Below are positions 15,243 to 22,432 of a DNA stretch of 26,626 bases, piece by piece. Source of the DNA: Arenibacter sp963972175 (GTDB lineage: Bacteria > Bacteroidota > Bacteroidia > Flavobacteriales > Flavobacteriaceae); the NCBI GenBank assembly GCA_963972175.1, contig CAXAVP010000027.1, positions 1 through 26,626 of the forward strand, read 5' to 3'. Both the position numbers and the translations under genes were made by a program. Within the stretch, counting starts at the first letter, position 1; each line of letters starts with the position of its first letter. The notes beneath the pieces are model-generated. The model had not been told where the DNA came from. It saw only the letters and a program-made list of their open reading frames with translations, and made no database searches.

Positions 15243-16433
15243 TCAAGAGATTACGCCAGATCCCACCAGTTCGTCCCCTATATACCAGGCCACAAACTGC
15301 CCTTCGGTAATGGCTGATTGTTTTTCCTCAAAATCAACATAAATTCCAGCATCTACCTTATATAGAGTAGCCTTTTGCAGAGGTTGACGATATCTGATCC
15401 TAGCCACTACCTCCATGCTCTGATCAATATCCAAGGCCAGATCTGTCCGCACCCAATGTAATTCGTCATTGCTGACAAATAAGGTCCTCCTATATAGTCC
15501 GGGGTGGCTTTTACCCTGACCTGTGTAGATAATGTTTTGGTCTACATCTGTCTCTATCACAAATAGGGGTTCTTTGGTACCTCCAACATCCAATCCTTTA
15601 CGCTGTCCTTTGGTAAAATAATGGGCTCCTTGATGTTCCCCCACAACTTTTCCGTCGGTAGGGTCATAATGGGGTTTTTCAGCATAAAAAGCCAATTCCT
15701 CCAATTTGGAACTAAATTTAGGGACATTGTTAGCATACTGCTCCAATAGAGCAGGAACTTCCACGATAACACCCTTTTTGGGTTGCAATTTTTGTTGTAA
15801 AAATTCCGGAAGTCGCACTTTCCCAATAAAGCAAAGGCCTTGGGAATCTTTTTTATCCGCGGTAATCAGATCATTTTCGGCTGCAATTTTTCTTACTTCG
15901 GGCTTTAATAATTCCCCGATAGGGAATAATGTCTTCGCCAATTGTTCCTGTGATAATTGGCATAAAAAATAAGATTGGTCCTTATTGCCATCTACCCCAG
16001 CCAACAATTGATAAGTTTCCGTACCGTCCGGGTTATTTATGACCCCTTTCCGACAATAATGCCCGGTTGCCACATAATCCGCTCCCAATTGCATGGCAAT
16101 TTTCATGAATACATCAAACTTTATTTCCCTATTACAGAGCACATCGGGATTGGGAGTTCTACCCTTTTCGTATTCGTTGAACATATAATCTACGATACGC
16201 TCTTTATATTGAGCGCTTAAATCTACCGTTTGAAAAGGTATGCCCAACTTTTCTGCCACAATCAGTGCATCGTTGCTATCTTCCAACCACGGACATTCCT
16301 TGGAAATGGTCACAGAATCGTCGTGCCAATTCTTCATAAACAGACCTATAACCTCATAACCCTGTTCTTTTAAGAGATAAGCTGTAACACTTGAATCCAC
16401 TCCGCCGGAAAGTCCGACTACCACCTTTTTCAT
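15243..16433 (-). CDS. mnmA: tRNA-specific 2-thiouridylase MnmA
   Basis: The protein has 396 residues. The N-terminal PP-loop GLSGGVDSS (residues 7-15) binds ATP to activate U34 of the Lys, Glu and Gln tRNAs. The two catalytic cysteines are in place: Cys100 (TPNPDVLC) and Cys201 (SQGLCFIGKV). ATGHYCR (122-128) and GQRKGLDVGG (near 271-280) are further family motifs. It is longer than the roughly 370-residue E. coli enzyme because of an insertion after Cys201 (LQPKKGVIVEVPALLEQY...), which seems normal for Bacteroidota. It is the first gene of a three-gene minus-strand unit with the T9SS protease and NPD oxidoreductase. A candidate -7 element lies about 60 bases upstream. Confidence 0.97.
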   Translation of the reverse strand: MKKVVVGLSGGVDSSVTAYLLKEQGYEVIGLFMKNWHDDSVTISKECPWLEDSNDALIVAEKLGIPFQTVDLSAQYKERIVDYMFNEYEKGRTPNPDVLCNREIKFDVFMKIAMQLGADYVATGHYCRKGVINNPDGTETYQLLAGVDGNKDQSYFLCQLSQEQLAKTLFPIGELLKPEVRKIAAENDLITADKKDSQGLCFIGKVRLPEFLQQKLQPKKGVIVEVPALLEQYANNVPKFSSKLEELAFYAEKPHYDPTDGKVVGEHQGAHYFTKGQRKGLDVGGTKEPLFVIETDVDQNIIYTGQGKSHPGLYRRTLFVSNDELHWVRTDLALDIDQSMEVVARIRYRQPLQKATLYKVDAGIYVDFEEKQSAITEGQFVAWYIGDELVGSGVIS

Positions 16434-16456
16434 TTACTTTAATTTATAGTTTCCCT

Positions 16457-16474
16457 TTGGTCGTTATAGACCAA
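16457..16474 (-). repeat. Inverted repeat in the mnmA leader
   Basis: The arms TTGGTC and GACCAA are perfect reverse complements with a 6-base loop (GTTATA). They lie between the candidate -7 element and the mnmA ATG, so they would form a small hairpin in the 5' untranslated RNA. The function is unknown. Confidence 0.3.
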
Positions 16475-16495
16475 TAGCGACTTACAATTAGGCTA

Positions 16496-16503
16496 CAAAA
16501 ATA
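16496..16503 (-). promoter_or_regulatory. Candidate -7 promoter element for mnmA
   Basis: On the minus strand this reads TATTTTTG, an exact TAnnTTTG match, about 62 bases before the mnmA ATG. No TTG box is seen at 17-23 bases upstream, so support is partial. Confidence 0.4.
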
Positions 16504-16836
16504 CAAAATTGGAAATTGGTTGCCCTTATAATACCAGATCTGTTGTAATGCAATTTTAAGCTGTATTAAGTTTAATTGGAAAAATTAAGTAATTTGGGCA
16601 TACGGCAAGGAATAAGAAACCAATTAAAGCCTTTGTGGTAATCCGCTATCTTTAAAATTCATTGTCCCCTACAAATAATGCCTTTACCCACAGACATTAT
16701 TTAGCCCAAACATCAGTACAAGAAGGTTTAACATACTAAAAAGCTCTCTTTACAACTATTTGTTTTACAACCCCTAAAAAAACTCAATATTTGAGGACCC
16801 AAATCTTACCAAACTAAACCATTTATTACTAAAAAA

Positions 16837-16865
16837 CCCCCGACCAATTGGCCGGGGATTTTTTT
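16837..16865. terminator. GC-rich hairpin terminator, apparently bidirectional
   Basis: A stem of CCCCGACC against GGCCGGGG around a central AATT is flanked by A6 on the left and T7 on the right. Read leftward (minus strand) all pairs form with one G-U wobble and the RNA ends in U6. Read rightward there is one A-C mismatch and the RNA ends in U7. For the minus strand it is a second barrier behind yidC. No plus-strand gene is visible that would need it. Confidence 0.75.
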
Positions 16866-16946
16866 ATACAGGAAATTTTAGGTGTTTAAAGAATCTTAGG
16901 ACACTATTATCACAAACCTATTGATGATTTTTTCTAATTAACCCAT

Positions 16947-16978
16947 AAAAAAAGTGCTTGAATAAAATCAAACACTTT
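16947..16978 (-). terminator. Rho-independent terminator of the pyrG-yidC region
   Basis: On the minus strand an 11-base stem (AAAGTGTTTGA with TCAAGCACTTT, one G-U wobble) with a 6-base loop is followed by a T-rich tail. It lies about 30 bases downstream of the yidC stop. Confidence 0.8.
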
Positions 16979-17007
16979 TAATTATTGTACACAAATTAAA
17001 ATCGGAA

Positions 17008-18864
17008 TTACTTTTTTCCAACCTTCTTTTGTTCCTCGGCCTGCTCCATCATCTCACGCATTTTTCTCTGGAACTTATTTTCTTTCTTAGGCTTCTTTTT
17101 GTTTTCTTGGATCCGTGCATGGATCTTGTCCTCATCCAAGATAAAGTTCTTGATAGCCAACATTATAAATATGGTAATCAAGTTAGACACAAAATAGTAC
17201 AAACTCAGTCCACTTGCATAATTGTTAAAGAACACCAACATCATCAATGGGGATAAATACATGATGAATTTCATATTGGGCATACCTGGTTGTGTCTGCA
17301 TATTCTGTCCAGTGGTCATCATCATATAGAAGAAGATGGCCACCGATGCCAATATAGGAAACAAACTTACGTGATCACCATAGAACGGAATGGTAAATGG
17401 CAGTTGTGCTATGGCATCATAGGAAGAAAGGTCATCTGCCCATAAAAAGGACTTCTGCCTTAGGGCAAAGGAAGTAGGGAAGAACATAAACAGGGCATAA
17501 AAAATAGGCATCTGCAACAAGGCGGGTACACATCCGCTCATTGGGCTTACACCTGCTTTATTATACAATTTCATAGTCTCCTGCTGCTTTTTCATGGCAT
17601 TGTCCTTATACTTCTCGTTAAGTTCCGTGATCTCCGGCTTTAGGACCTTCATTTTAGCCTGTGACAGATAAGACTTATAGGTTGCGGGAGACATTAATAT
17701 CCTAACCAAGATGGTCATCACAACAATAGCGATTCCAAATGGTAGGAAAGAGCTTAAGAAGGTGTAGACCGGGGTAAAAATATAGCGGTTAATCCAACCA
17801 AAGATACCCCATCCAAAAGGGATGGAATCCTCTAGACCCAATTCTTTATATTGTGCCAAAACCTTTACATCTGTAGGCCCGTAATACCAATTAAAATTAT
17901 AGGCCAATTCGCCACCTTTCATCTCCAAAGGCACTTCTGAACTAAATTCCTTGGTAAACTGTTGGGTATGGCTTTCCTCTTCAACCAGGTTTATAGAACT
18001 TAACCTTGCCGTTTTAAAGGTATCTGTATAGGCGAGAATAGAACTAAAAAAATGCTGCCTGTAGGAAATCCATTTTACATCATCCTCCAATTCTTCATCC
18101 TCACTACCCTCGGATAGCTTACTAATTTTATCATTGTCATGATTATAGGTAACCCTGGTATAGCGATTTTCGTACTGAATACTCTTGGAATGTCTAATTC
18201 CCTTTAGATCCCAATCCAAATTAATGGGTTTGGAACTATTGACCACCCCGTTAAGACCCTGGGAACGCACGCTAAAACCTAAAAGATATTCTCCTGGTTT
18301 CATCTCATAACGGAATTCCAAAAACCTATCGGAGGCCACCTTAGCTTTCATGGAAAGCACCTGAACTTCACCAGATTTGGAAAGTGAAGGTTCAAAAAAG
18401 AGATCATTGGTATTCAACACCCGGTTATCGGATGTTGAAAAAGTAAGTCCAAAGTTAGCATTGCCATCTTTTACCAAATAAACAGGAATGGAATCATAGG
18501 TCACATATCCTTTCATTTTTGCTTCAATGATCTGCCCTCCCTTATTATTGATCTCCAAATAAAGCACATCGTTCTCCAGAACCGTAGTTCCTTCTTTTGG
18601 TGCGGTATACCCAAAGGCTCCAATGGCACTTTTATAACTTGCCACGGCAGTTGAATCTTGTAGGTCTATACTTTTGTAAGGGGTACTTTCTGCTTGTTCC
18701 GCATTTGTCTCTTCCTTCTGGGCGGCTTCCAACTGTTCCTGTTCTGCCTTCTGTGCTTCCAGCTCTTCCGGTGTTGGCTGGTTTTGCCAAAACATAAAAA
18801 TAAGAATCCCAAAAATCAGCACGAAACCGATAATGGTATTAATATCCAATTTTTTTTCTTCCAT
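17008..18864 (-). CDS. yidC: Membrane protein insertase YidC
   Basis: The protein has 618 residues, the usual length for Bacteroidota YidC. Layout: N-terminal signal anchor (about 9-26), an acidic Glu/Gln/Ala-rich linker (about 30-60), the large periplasmic P1 beta-domain (about 65-345) and the conserved insertase core (about 350-590). In the core, TILVRILMSPATYKS carries the groove arginine (Arg388, equivalent to Arg366 of E. coli). The amphipathic cytoplasmic hairpin QAKMKVLKPEITELNEKYKDN follows, with SGCVPALLQMPIFYALF and FFNNYASGLSLYYFVSNL. A strongly basic C-terminal tail fits ribosome contact. YidC inserts proteins into the inner membrane alone or with SecYEG. The gene lies 120 bases after pyrG with its own promoter and ends in a terminator. 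Confidence 0.97.
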   Translation of the reverse strand: MEEKKLDINTIIGFVLIFGILIFMFWQNQPTPEELEAQKAEQEQLEAAQKEETNAEQAESTPYKSIDLQDSTAVASYKSAIGAFGYTAPKEGTTVLENDVLYLEINNKGGQIIEAKMKGYVTYDSIPVYLVKDGNANFGLTFSTSDNRVLNTNDLFFEPSLSKSGEVQVLSMKAKVASDRFLEFRYEMKPGEYLLGFSVRSQGLNGVVNSSKPINLDWDLKGIRHSKSIQYENRYTRVTYNHDNDKISKLSEGSEDEELEDDVKWISYRQHFFSSILAYTDTFKTARLSSINLVEEESHTQQFTKEFSSEVPLEMKGGELAYNFNWYYGPTDVKVLAQYKELGLEDSIPFGWGIFGWINRYIFTPVYTFLSSFLPFGIAIVVMTILVRILMSPATYKSYLSQAKMKVLKPEITELNEKYKDNAMKKQQETMKLYNKAGVSPMSGCVPALLQMPIFYALFMFFPTSFALRQKSFLWADDLSSYDAIAQLPFTIPFYGDHVSLFPILASVAIFFYMMMTTGQNMQTQPGMPNMKFIMYLSPLMMLVFFNNYASGLSLYYFVSNLITIFIMLAIKNFILDEDKIHARIQENKKKPKKENKFQRKMREMMEQAEEQKKVGKK

Positions 18865-18939
18865 CTAAAGTTTACTTTTAAAAAATATTACCGCAAGGGA
18901 TGCAACCTATAAAGGTTCCTAACAGCTTGATTAAGCGTG

Positions 18940-18972
18940 CAAATATACACCCAAATGTGTTGTTTATGCCAA
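18940..18972 (-). promoter_or_regulatory. Promoter for yidC (TTG-N22-TATATTTG)
   Basis: On the minus strand TATATTTG (18940-18947) matches TAnnTTTG exactly, and a TTG lies at 18970-18972, 22 bases upstream, within the 17-23 spacing described for Flavobacterium. The yidC ATG is about 75 bases downstream. The TTG sits inside a palindrome (18966-18980). Confidence 0.6.
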
Positions 18973-18980
18973 TCTGGCAT
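18966..18980. repeat. Palindrome ATGCCA-N3-TGGCAT over the yidC -33 box
   Basis: Perfect 6-base arms around three bases lie just after the pyrG stop and cover the TTG of the yidC promoter. There is no T-run, so an operator is as likely as a pyrG 3' hairpin. Confidence 0.35.
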
Positions 18981-18984
18981 TAGT

Positions 18985-20601
18985 TTATTGCTTTTGATGT
19001 TTTAATGCCGCTTTAACAAATCCCACAAACAAAGGATGTGGATTGTCTACCGTACTCTTGTATTCAGGATGATATTGCACCCCTATAAACCATGGGTGCG
19101 TGGGCACTTCTACAATCTCCACCAAACCGGTGTCCGTATTTATTCCTGATGCCACTAGTCCCGCTTGCTGCAACTGCTCCTTATATTTGTTATTGAATTC
19201 ATATCTATGGCGGTGGCGTTCCGATATTTCAGAGGCTCCATGATATACCTCTTGTACCAAACTATCCTTGGCCAGTTCACAGGTCCAGGCACCTAAACGC
19301 ATGGTACCCCCTTTGTTTTCAATATTCTTTTGTTCCTCCATTATACTGATAACGGGGTGGGCTGCATTTTCATCCATCTCGGTAGAATTGGCATTTTTGA
19401 GTCCCAAAACATTTCTGGAATATTCAATAACGGCCATTTGCATTCCCAGGCAAATCCCTAAAAACGGTATATTATTCTCACGGGCATATTGTACTGCCCT
19501 TACTTTTCCTTCAATACCTCTTTCCCCAAAACCGGGGGCCACCAAGATACCGTCCAAGCCCTGTAACTTTTTTTCCAAGCTTTTAGGACTCAGGTGTTCT
19601 GAATGAATAGACTTTACCTTTACCTTCACATGGTTCACGGATCCGGCATGGATAAAAGACTCCAAAATGGATTTATAGGAATCCTGCAACTCTACATACT
19701 TCCCTATTAAGCCAACGGTTACCTCATTTTTGGGGTTTTTGTGCCACTCCAAAAATTGGTTCCATTTACTAAGGTCGGGAACAACATCATCCGGAAGCGC
19801 CAACTTTTTTAGGGTAACGGTATCCAAGCCTTCTTCCTGCATTAAAATTGGCACATCATAAATAGTTGAAGCGTCAATAGATTGTATAACGGCCTCTCTT
19901 TTAACATTGCAAAAGAGCGCTAACTTTTCCTTAATCTCATCGGAGATCTCATGCTCTGTCCTACAGACCAAAATATCGGCCTTGATACCACTTTCCATTA
20001 AAGTCTTAACAGAATGCTGTGTAGGTTTTGTTTTTAATTCCCCTGCTGCAGAAAGGAAAGGAACCAAAGTTAGATGAATAACAATTCCATTGTTGTCACC
20101 TAATTCCCAAAGTAACTGACGTACAGCTTCTATATACAGTAAAGACTCTATATCCCCTACCGTTCCTCCAATTTCTGTAATCACAATATCATAATCCCCA
20201 CTTTTACCAAGTAGTTGAATACGTTCCTTTATTTCATTGGTAATATGCGGCACCACCTGTACTGTTTTACCTAGGAATTCCCCTTTACGCTCTTTTTCTA
20301 TAACGCTTTGATAAATTCTTCCGGTAGTAACATTATTGGCCTGTGAGGTCCTAACATTTAGGAATCGCTCATAGTGCCCAAGGTCCAAATCGGTTTCAGC
20401 ACCATCATCGGTAACATAGCACTCTCCGTGCTCATAGGGATTTAAAGTTCCCGGATCAACATTAATGTATGGATCTAATTTTTGGATAGTAGTTTTATAA
20501 CCTCTAGCCTGTAATAATTTGGCAAGAGAGGCAGCTATAATCCCTTTCCCAAGGGAAGAAGTAACCCCACCGGTTACAAAAATATATTTCGTCTGTGACA
20601 T
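18985..20601 (-). CDS. pyrG: CTP synthase
   Basis: The protein has 538 residues, a normal full length. The N-terminal amidoligase domain starts with the P-loop TGGVTSSLGKG (10-20) and LDPYINVDPGTLNPYEHGECYVTDDGAETDLD (42-73). EIGGTVGDIES (143-153) is the UTP/CTP and metal site. The C-terminal class I glutamine amidotransferase has nucleophile Cys384 in LGICLGMQ and the His511-x-Glu513 pair in GVQYHPEYKS. It converts UTP plus glutamine and ATP to CTP. It is preceded by a 63-base gap after the DUF3820 gene that contains a -7 element and an inverted repeat, so separate regulation is likely. yidC follows in the same direction. Confidence 0.98.
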   Translation of the reverse strand: MSQTKYIFVTGGVTSSLGKGIIAASLAKLLQARGYKTTIQKLDPYINVDPGTLNPYEHGECYVTDDGAETDLDLGHYERFLNVRTSQANNVTTGRIYQSVIEKERKGEFLGKTVQVVPHITNEIKERIQLLGKSGDYDIVITEIGGTVGDIESLLYIEAVRQLLWELGDNNGIVIHLTLVPFLSAAGELKTKPTQHSVKTLMESGIKADILVCRTEHEISDEIKEKLALFCNVKREAVIQSIDASTIYDVPILMQEEGLDTVTLKKLALPDDVVPDLSKWNQFLEWHKNPKNEVTVGLIGKYVELQDSYKSILESFIHAGSVNHVKVKVKSIHSEHLSPKSLEKKLQGLDGILVAPGFGERGIEGKVRAVQYARENNIPFLGICLGMQMAVIEYSRNVLGLKNANSTEMDENAAHPVISIMEEQKNIENKGGTMRLGAWTCELAKDSLVQEVYHGASEISERHRHRYEFNNKYKEQLQQAGLVASGINTDTGLVEIVEVPTHPWFIGVQYHPEYKSTVDNPHPLFVGFVKAALKHQKQ

Positions 20602-20615
20602 GAAGCGTTAGGTTG

Positions 20616-20644
20616 AATTCGTAACGCGAGCAAAAATACGAATT
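20616..20644. repeat. Inverted repeat AATTCGTA-N13-TACGAATT at the pyrG promoter
   Basis: Two perfect 8-base arms (20616-20623 and 20637-20644) flank 13 bases that include most of the candidate -7 element of pyrG. Placement over the promoter suggests an operator, or a hairpin at the very start of the transcript. It is not known to me as a described site. Confidence 0.45.
20631..20638 (-). promoter_or_regulatory. Candidate -7 promoter element for pyrG
   Basis: On the minus strand it reads TATTTTTG (exact TAnnTTTG), 29 bases before the pyrG ATG. The nearest TTG is only 13 bases upstream, so the -33 half is not supported. Confidence 0.45.
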
Positions 20645-20664
20645 GCTGGCACAATTCACGGGTA

Positions 20665-20898
20665 TTACCGAGGAAAATCTTTTTGAATTTTTCTAATTAG
20701 ACCTTCCAGTCCGTTTATTTTAATTTCCAACATGGCCCTTAACATTATACCAAGCTTACCATCCGGAAATCCACTTTGCTGAAACCATACCAGATAGGGT
20801 TCAGGAAGCTCTACCAAATACCTACCTTTAAATTTACCGAATGGCATTCTATAGTGTGCCAATTCCAATAACTGATTTTTATCCGGAACTATATTCAT
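20665..20898 (-). CDS. DUF3820 family small protein
   Basis: The protein has 77 residues. The core HYRMPFGKFKGRYLVELPEPYLVWFQQSGFPDGKLGIMLRAMLEI fits DUF3820, a short domain sometimes labelled a quorum-sensing-regulated virulence factor, with no established biochemical role. The frame stays open to a GTG at 20925, but a full promoter (TTG-N22-TATCTTTG) overlaps that upstream part. The ATG at 20898, just after the expected transcription start, is therefore the likely start. It lies 63 bases upstream of pyrG in the same direction. It is probably cytoplasmic, since it has no signal peptide or membrane segment. Confidence 0.83.
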   Translation of the reverse strand: MNIVPDKNQLLELAHYRMPFGKFKGRYLVELPEPYLVWFQQSGFPDGKLGIMLRAMLEIKINGLEGLIRKIQKDFPR

Positions 20899-21219
20899 AT
20901 TCAATATTCCCTTCAAAGATAACACCTTCCCTGATTAATAAAGCAAGAAATATTAGTCTAAAACCATATTTGGTTCCTACTTTAACATTCCGATCCATTA
21001 TTAGGAATAATTAAATGGAATCCCCTATCTTTATACACGTACAATTTACATTTATAAAAAAAACAAACTTAAATGTACTCTCAGCTAAGAAAATGAATTT
21101 ATTTTATTTGCGGGCAAGTTCGTATTACCATAGCCAATAATGCCACCTGCATCCTATTTCTTTTTTTTAGATGCGACCAAATAAAATACCTTTAAGGGAC
21201 AGAAATTAAAGTTAACAAA
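20899..21219. other. Divergent intergenic stretch between DUF3820 and sugar-isomerase-like genes
   Basis: The left end holds the full promoter of the DUF3820 gene. For the plus-strand isomerase gene I see only near-matches to TAnnTTTG (TATCTTTA near 21030 and TACCTTTA near 21187, each with one mismatch). The rest is AT-rich and without gene or clear repeat. Confidence 0.5.
20914..20946 (-). promoter_or_regulatory. Promoter for the DUF3820 gene (TTG-N22-TATCTTTG)
   Basis: On the minus strand TATCTTTG (20914-20921) is an exact TAnnTTTG and TTG (20944-20946) lies 22 bases upstream. It is one of the two complete promoters I found in this window. The ATG at 20898 would leave a leader of only about 10 bases. 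Confidence 0.65.
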
Positions 21220-22086
21220 ATGAAACGAAGAACATTTATAGGGACTTCAGCAGCGGCTTCGGTTGGTATGCTGGCGTGCAAATCTGGCAATGCAATGGAC
21301 AAGGAAGAAACAGAAACAAAATTAAAGAACAACATAGACCACAGCGTTTGTTATTGGTGCTATGGCAGTATCCCCTTGGAGGATTTCCTTAAATCCCTCA
21401 ATGAACTGGGCATAAAAAATGTTGACCTTATTGGTCCAAAAGATTGGCCACTATTAAAGAAGTACAATATTAATTCCTCTATGTGCAATGGGGCTGAAAT
21501 TAGCCTTACAGAAGGGTGGAACGATCCTCAATATCACGACACCCTTATTAAGAACTATACTGAAATGATTCCCAAGGTGGCCGAAGCAGGATACACCAAT
21601 CTGATTTGTTTTAGTGGTAATCGCCGAGGAATGGACGACGCAGTAGGTCTTCAAAACTGTGTAGACGGATTAAAAAAGATAATGCCATTGGCCGAAAAAC
21701 ACGGAGTGGTGATACAAATGGAATTATTGAACTCCAAAGTAAACCATGAAGACTATATGTGCGACCATACAGAATGGGGTGTAGCGCTCTGTAAAAAACT
21801 GGGATCGGACAATTTTAAGCTGTTATATGATATTTACCATATGCAGATTATGGAAGGTGACATTATACGCAACATACAGGATTACCACCAATACTTTGGG
21901 CACTACCACACTGGTGGCAATCCGGGAAGAAACGAAATAAACGAAACCCAAGAACTGTATTACCCTGCCATCATGAAGGCCATTGTAGCTACTGGCTACA
22001 AGGGGCATGTAGCCCAGGAATTTATTCCTACCTGGGACGATAAGATAGCGGCCCTAAAAGAAGGGGTCACTATTTGCGATGTTTAA
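21220..22086 (+). CDS. Exported sugar isomerase/epimerase-like TIM-barrel protein (hydroxypyruvate isomerase-like)
   Basis: The protein has 288 residues. The N-terminus MKRRTFIGTSAAASVGMLAC combines a twin-arginine-like motif (RR at 3-4) with a lipobox ending at Cys20, so it may be a Tat-exported lipoprotein. The barrel belongs to the AP-endonuclease-2/xylose-isomerase-like superfamily. Likely metal ligands are Glu158 (VIQMELLNS), Asp194 with His197 (LLYDIYHMQ), His218 or His220 (GHYHTGG) and Glu257 (VAQEFIP). The GHYHTGGNPGRNEI and YDIYHMQIMEGD stretches are those of hydroxypyruvate isomerase (Hyi), but cytosolic Hyi lacks an export signal. Substrate is therefore unassigned; an envelope sugar isomerase or epimerase is an inference. 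It is monocistronic and followed by a strong hairpin plus T8. Confidence 0.87.
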   Translation: MKRRTFIGTSAAASVGMLACKSGNAMDKEETETKLKNNIDHSVCYWCYGSIPLEDFLKSLNELGIKNVDLIGPKDWPLLKKYNINSSMCNGAEISLTEGWNDPQYHDTLIKNYTEMIPKVAEAGYTNLICFSGNRRGMDDAVGLQNCVDGLKKIMPLAEKHGVVIQMELLNSKVNHEDYMCDHTEWGVALCKKLGSDNFKLLYDIYHMQIMEGDIIRNIQDYHQYFGHYHTGGNPGRNEINETQELYYPAIMKAIVATGYKGHVAQEFIPTWDDKIAALKEGVTICDV

Positions 22087-22432
22087 CAAACACCACCAAC
22101 TTATTGGACTGTCCTAAACTTTTCAATTACGGATGCCGCATATGCGCAGTAAAAGATGCTGCCTTGCCGGAACAAGTAATAAGTTTAGGACAGTCTTTTT
22201 TTTATCCCGCAAGGTTTACTTTCAATTTCTGGGTATTAAGATACAATTACCTCAAAAATAAATATCCATTGGATCTGTTATCACTTTGAAGGAAAACCTA
22301 AGGCAATTAGCATTAATTCCAATTACTTAGTCATGGGATACACCGTAGTTACTCTTTATTAAAGCTTAAGATTTTGAGCCCTTTTAAAAAAAAAAAGCAC
22401 GTATTATAAATAAAAGATTAAGAGAATCACTT
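22087..22432. other. Intergenic stretch after the isomerase gene, converging on osmC-like gene
   Basis: The first 115 bases hold the long hairpin terminator (22107-22203). The remaining 230 bases are AT-rich with no reading frame I trust. Near 22385-22397 there is an A-run that, on the minus strand, would be a T-run about 35-45 bases after the OsmC gene stop, but no strong stem precedes it. Confidence 0.5.
22107..22203 (+). terminator. Long-stem hairpin (15-bp perfect stem, 59-base loop) with T8 tail
   Basis: The arm GACTGTCCTAAACTT (22107-22121) is perfectly complementary to AAGTTTAGGACAGTC (22181-22195), which is followed at once by eight T (22196-22203). The stem plus U-run marks a Rho-independent terminator for the isomerase gene. 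The 59-base loop is far longer than usual and contains a 10-base palindrome, CGCATATGCG (22137-22146). A mobile-element relic is the main alternative reading. Confidence 0.7.

Larger units (their letters stand above)
16434..17007. other. Non-coding 574-base spacer between mnmA and yidC
   Basis: There is no supportable reading frame on either strand. The spacer contains, from left to right, a hairpin and candidate promoter for mnmA (16457-16503), a featureless AT-rich middle, a bidirectional hairpin terminator (16837-16865) and the yidC terminator (16947-16978). The isolated second terminator raises the possibility of a small transcript. Confidence 0.6.

Noticed and set aside
22107..22195. Intact insertion sequence or MITE with target duplication.
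   Set aside because: The arms resemble terminal inverted repeats, but no flanking direct repeat is visible and a T8 run abuts one arm as in a terminator. Kept only as an alternative explanation.
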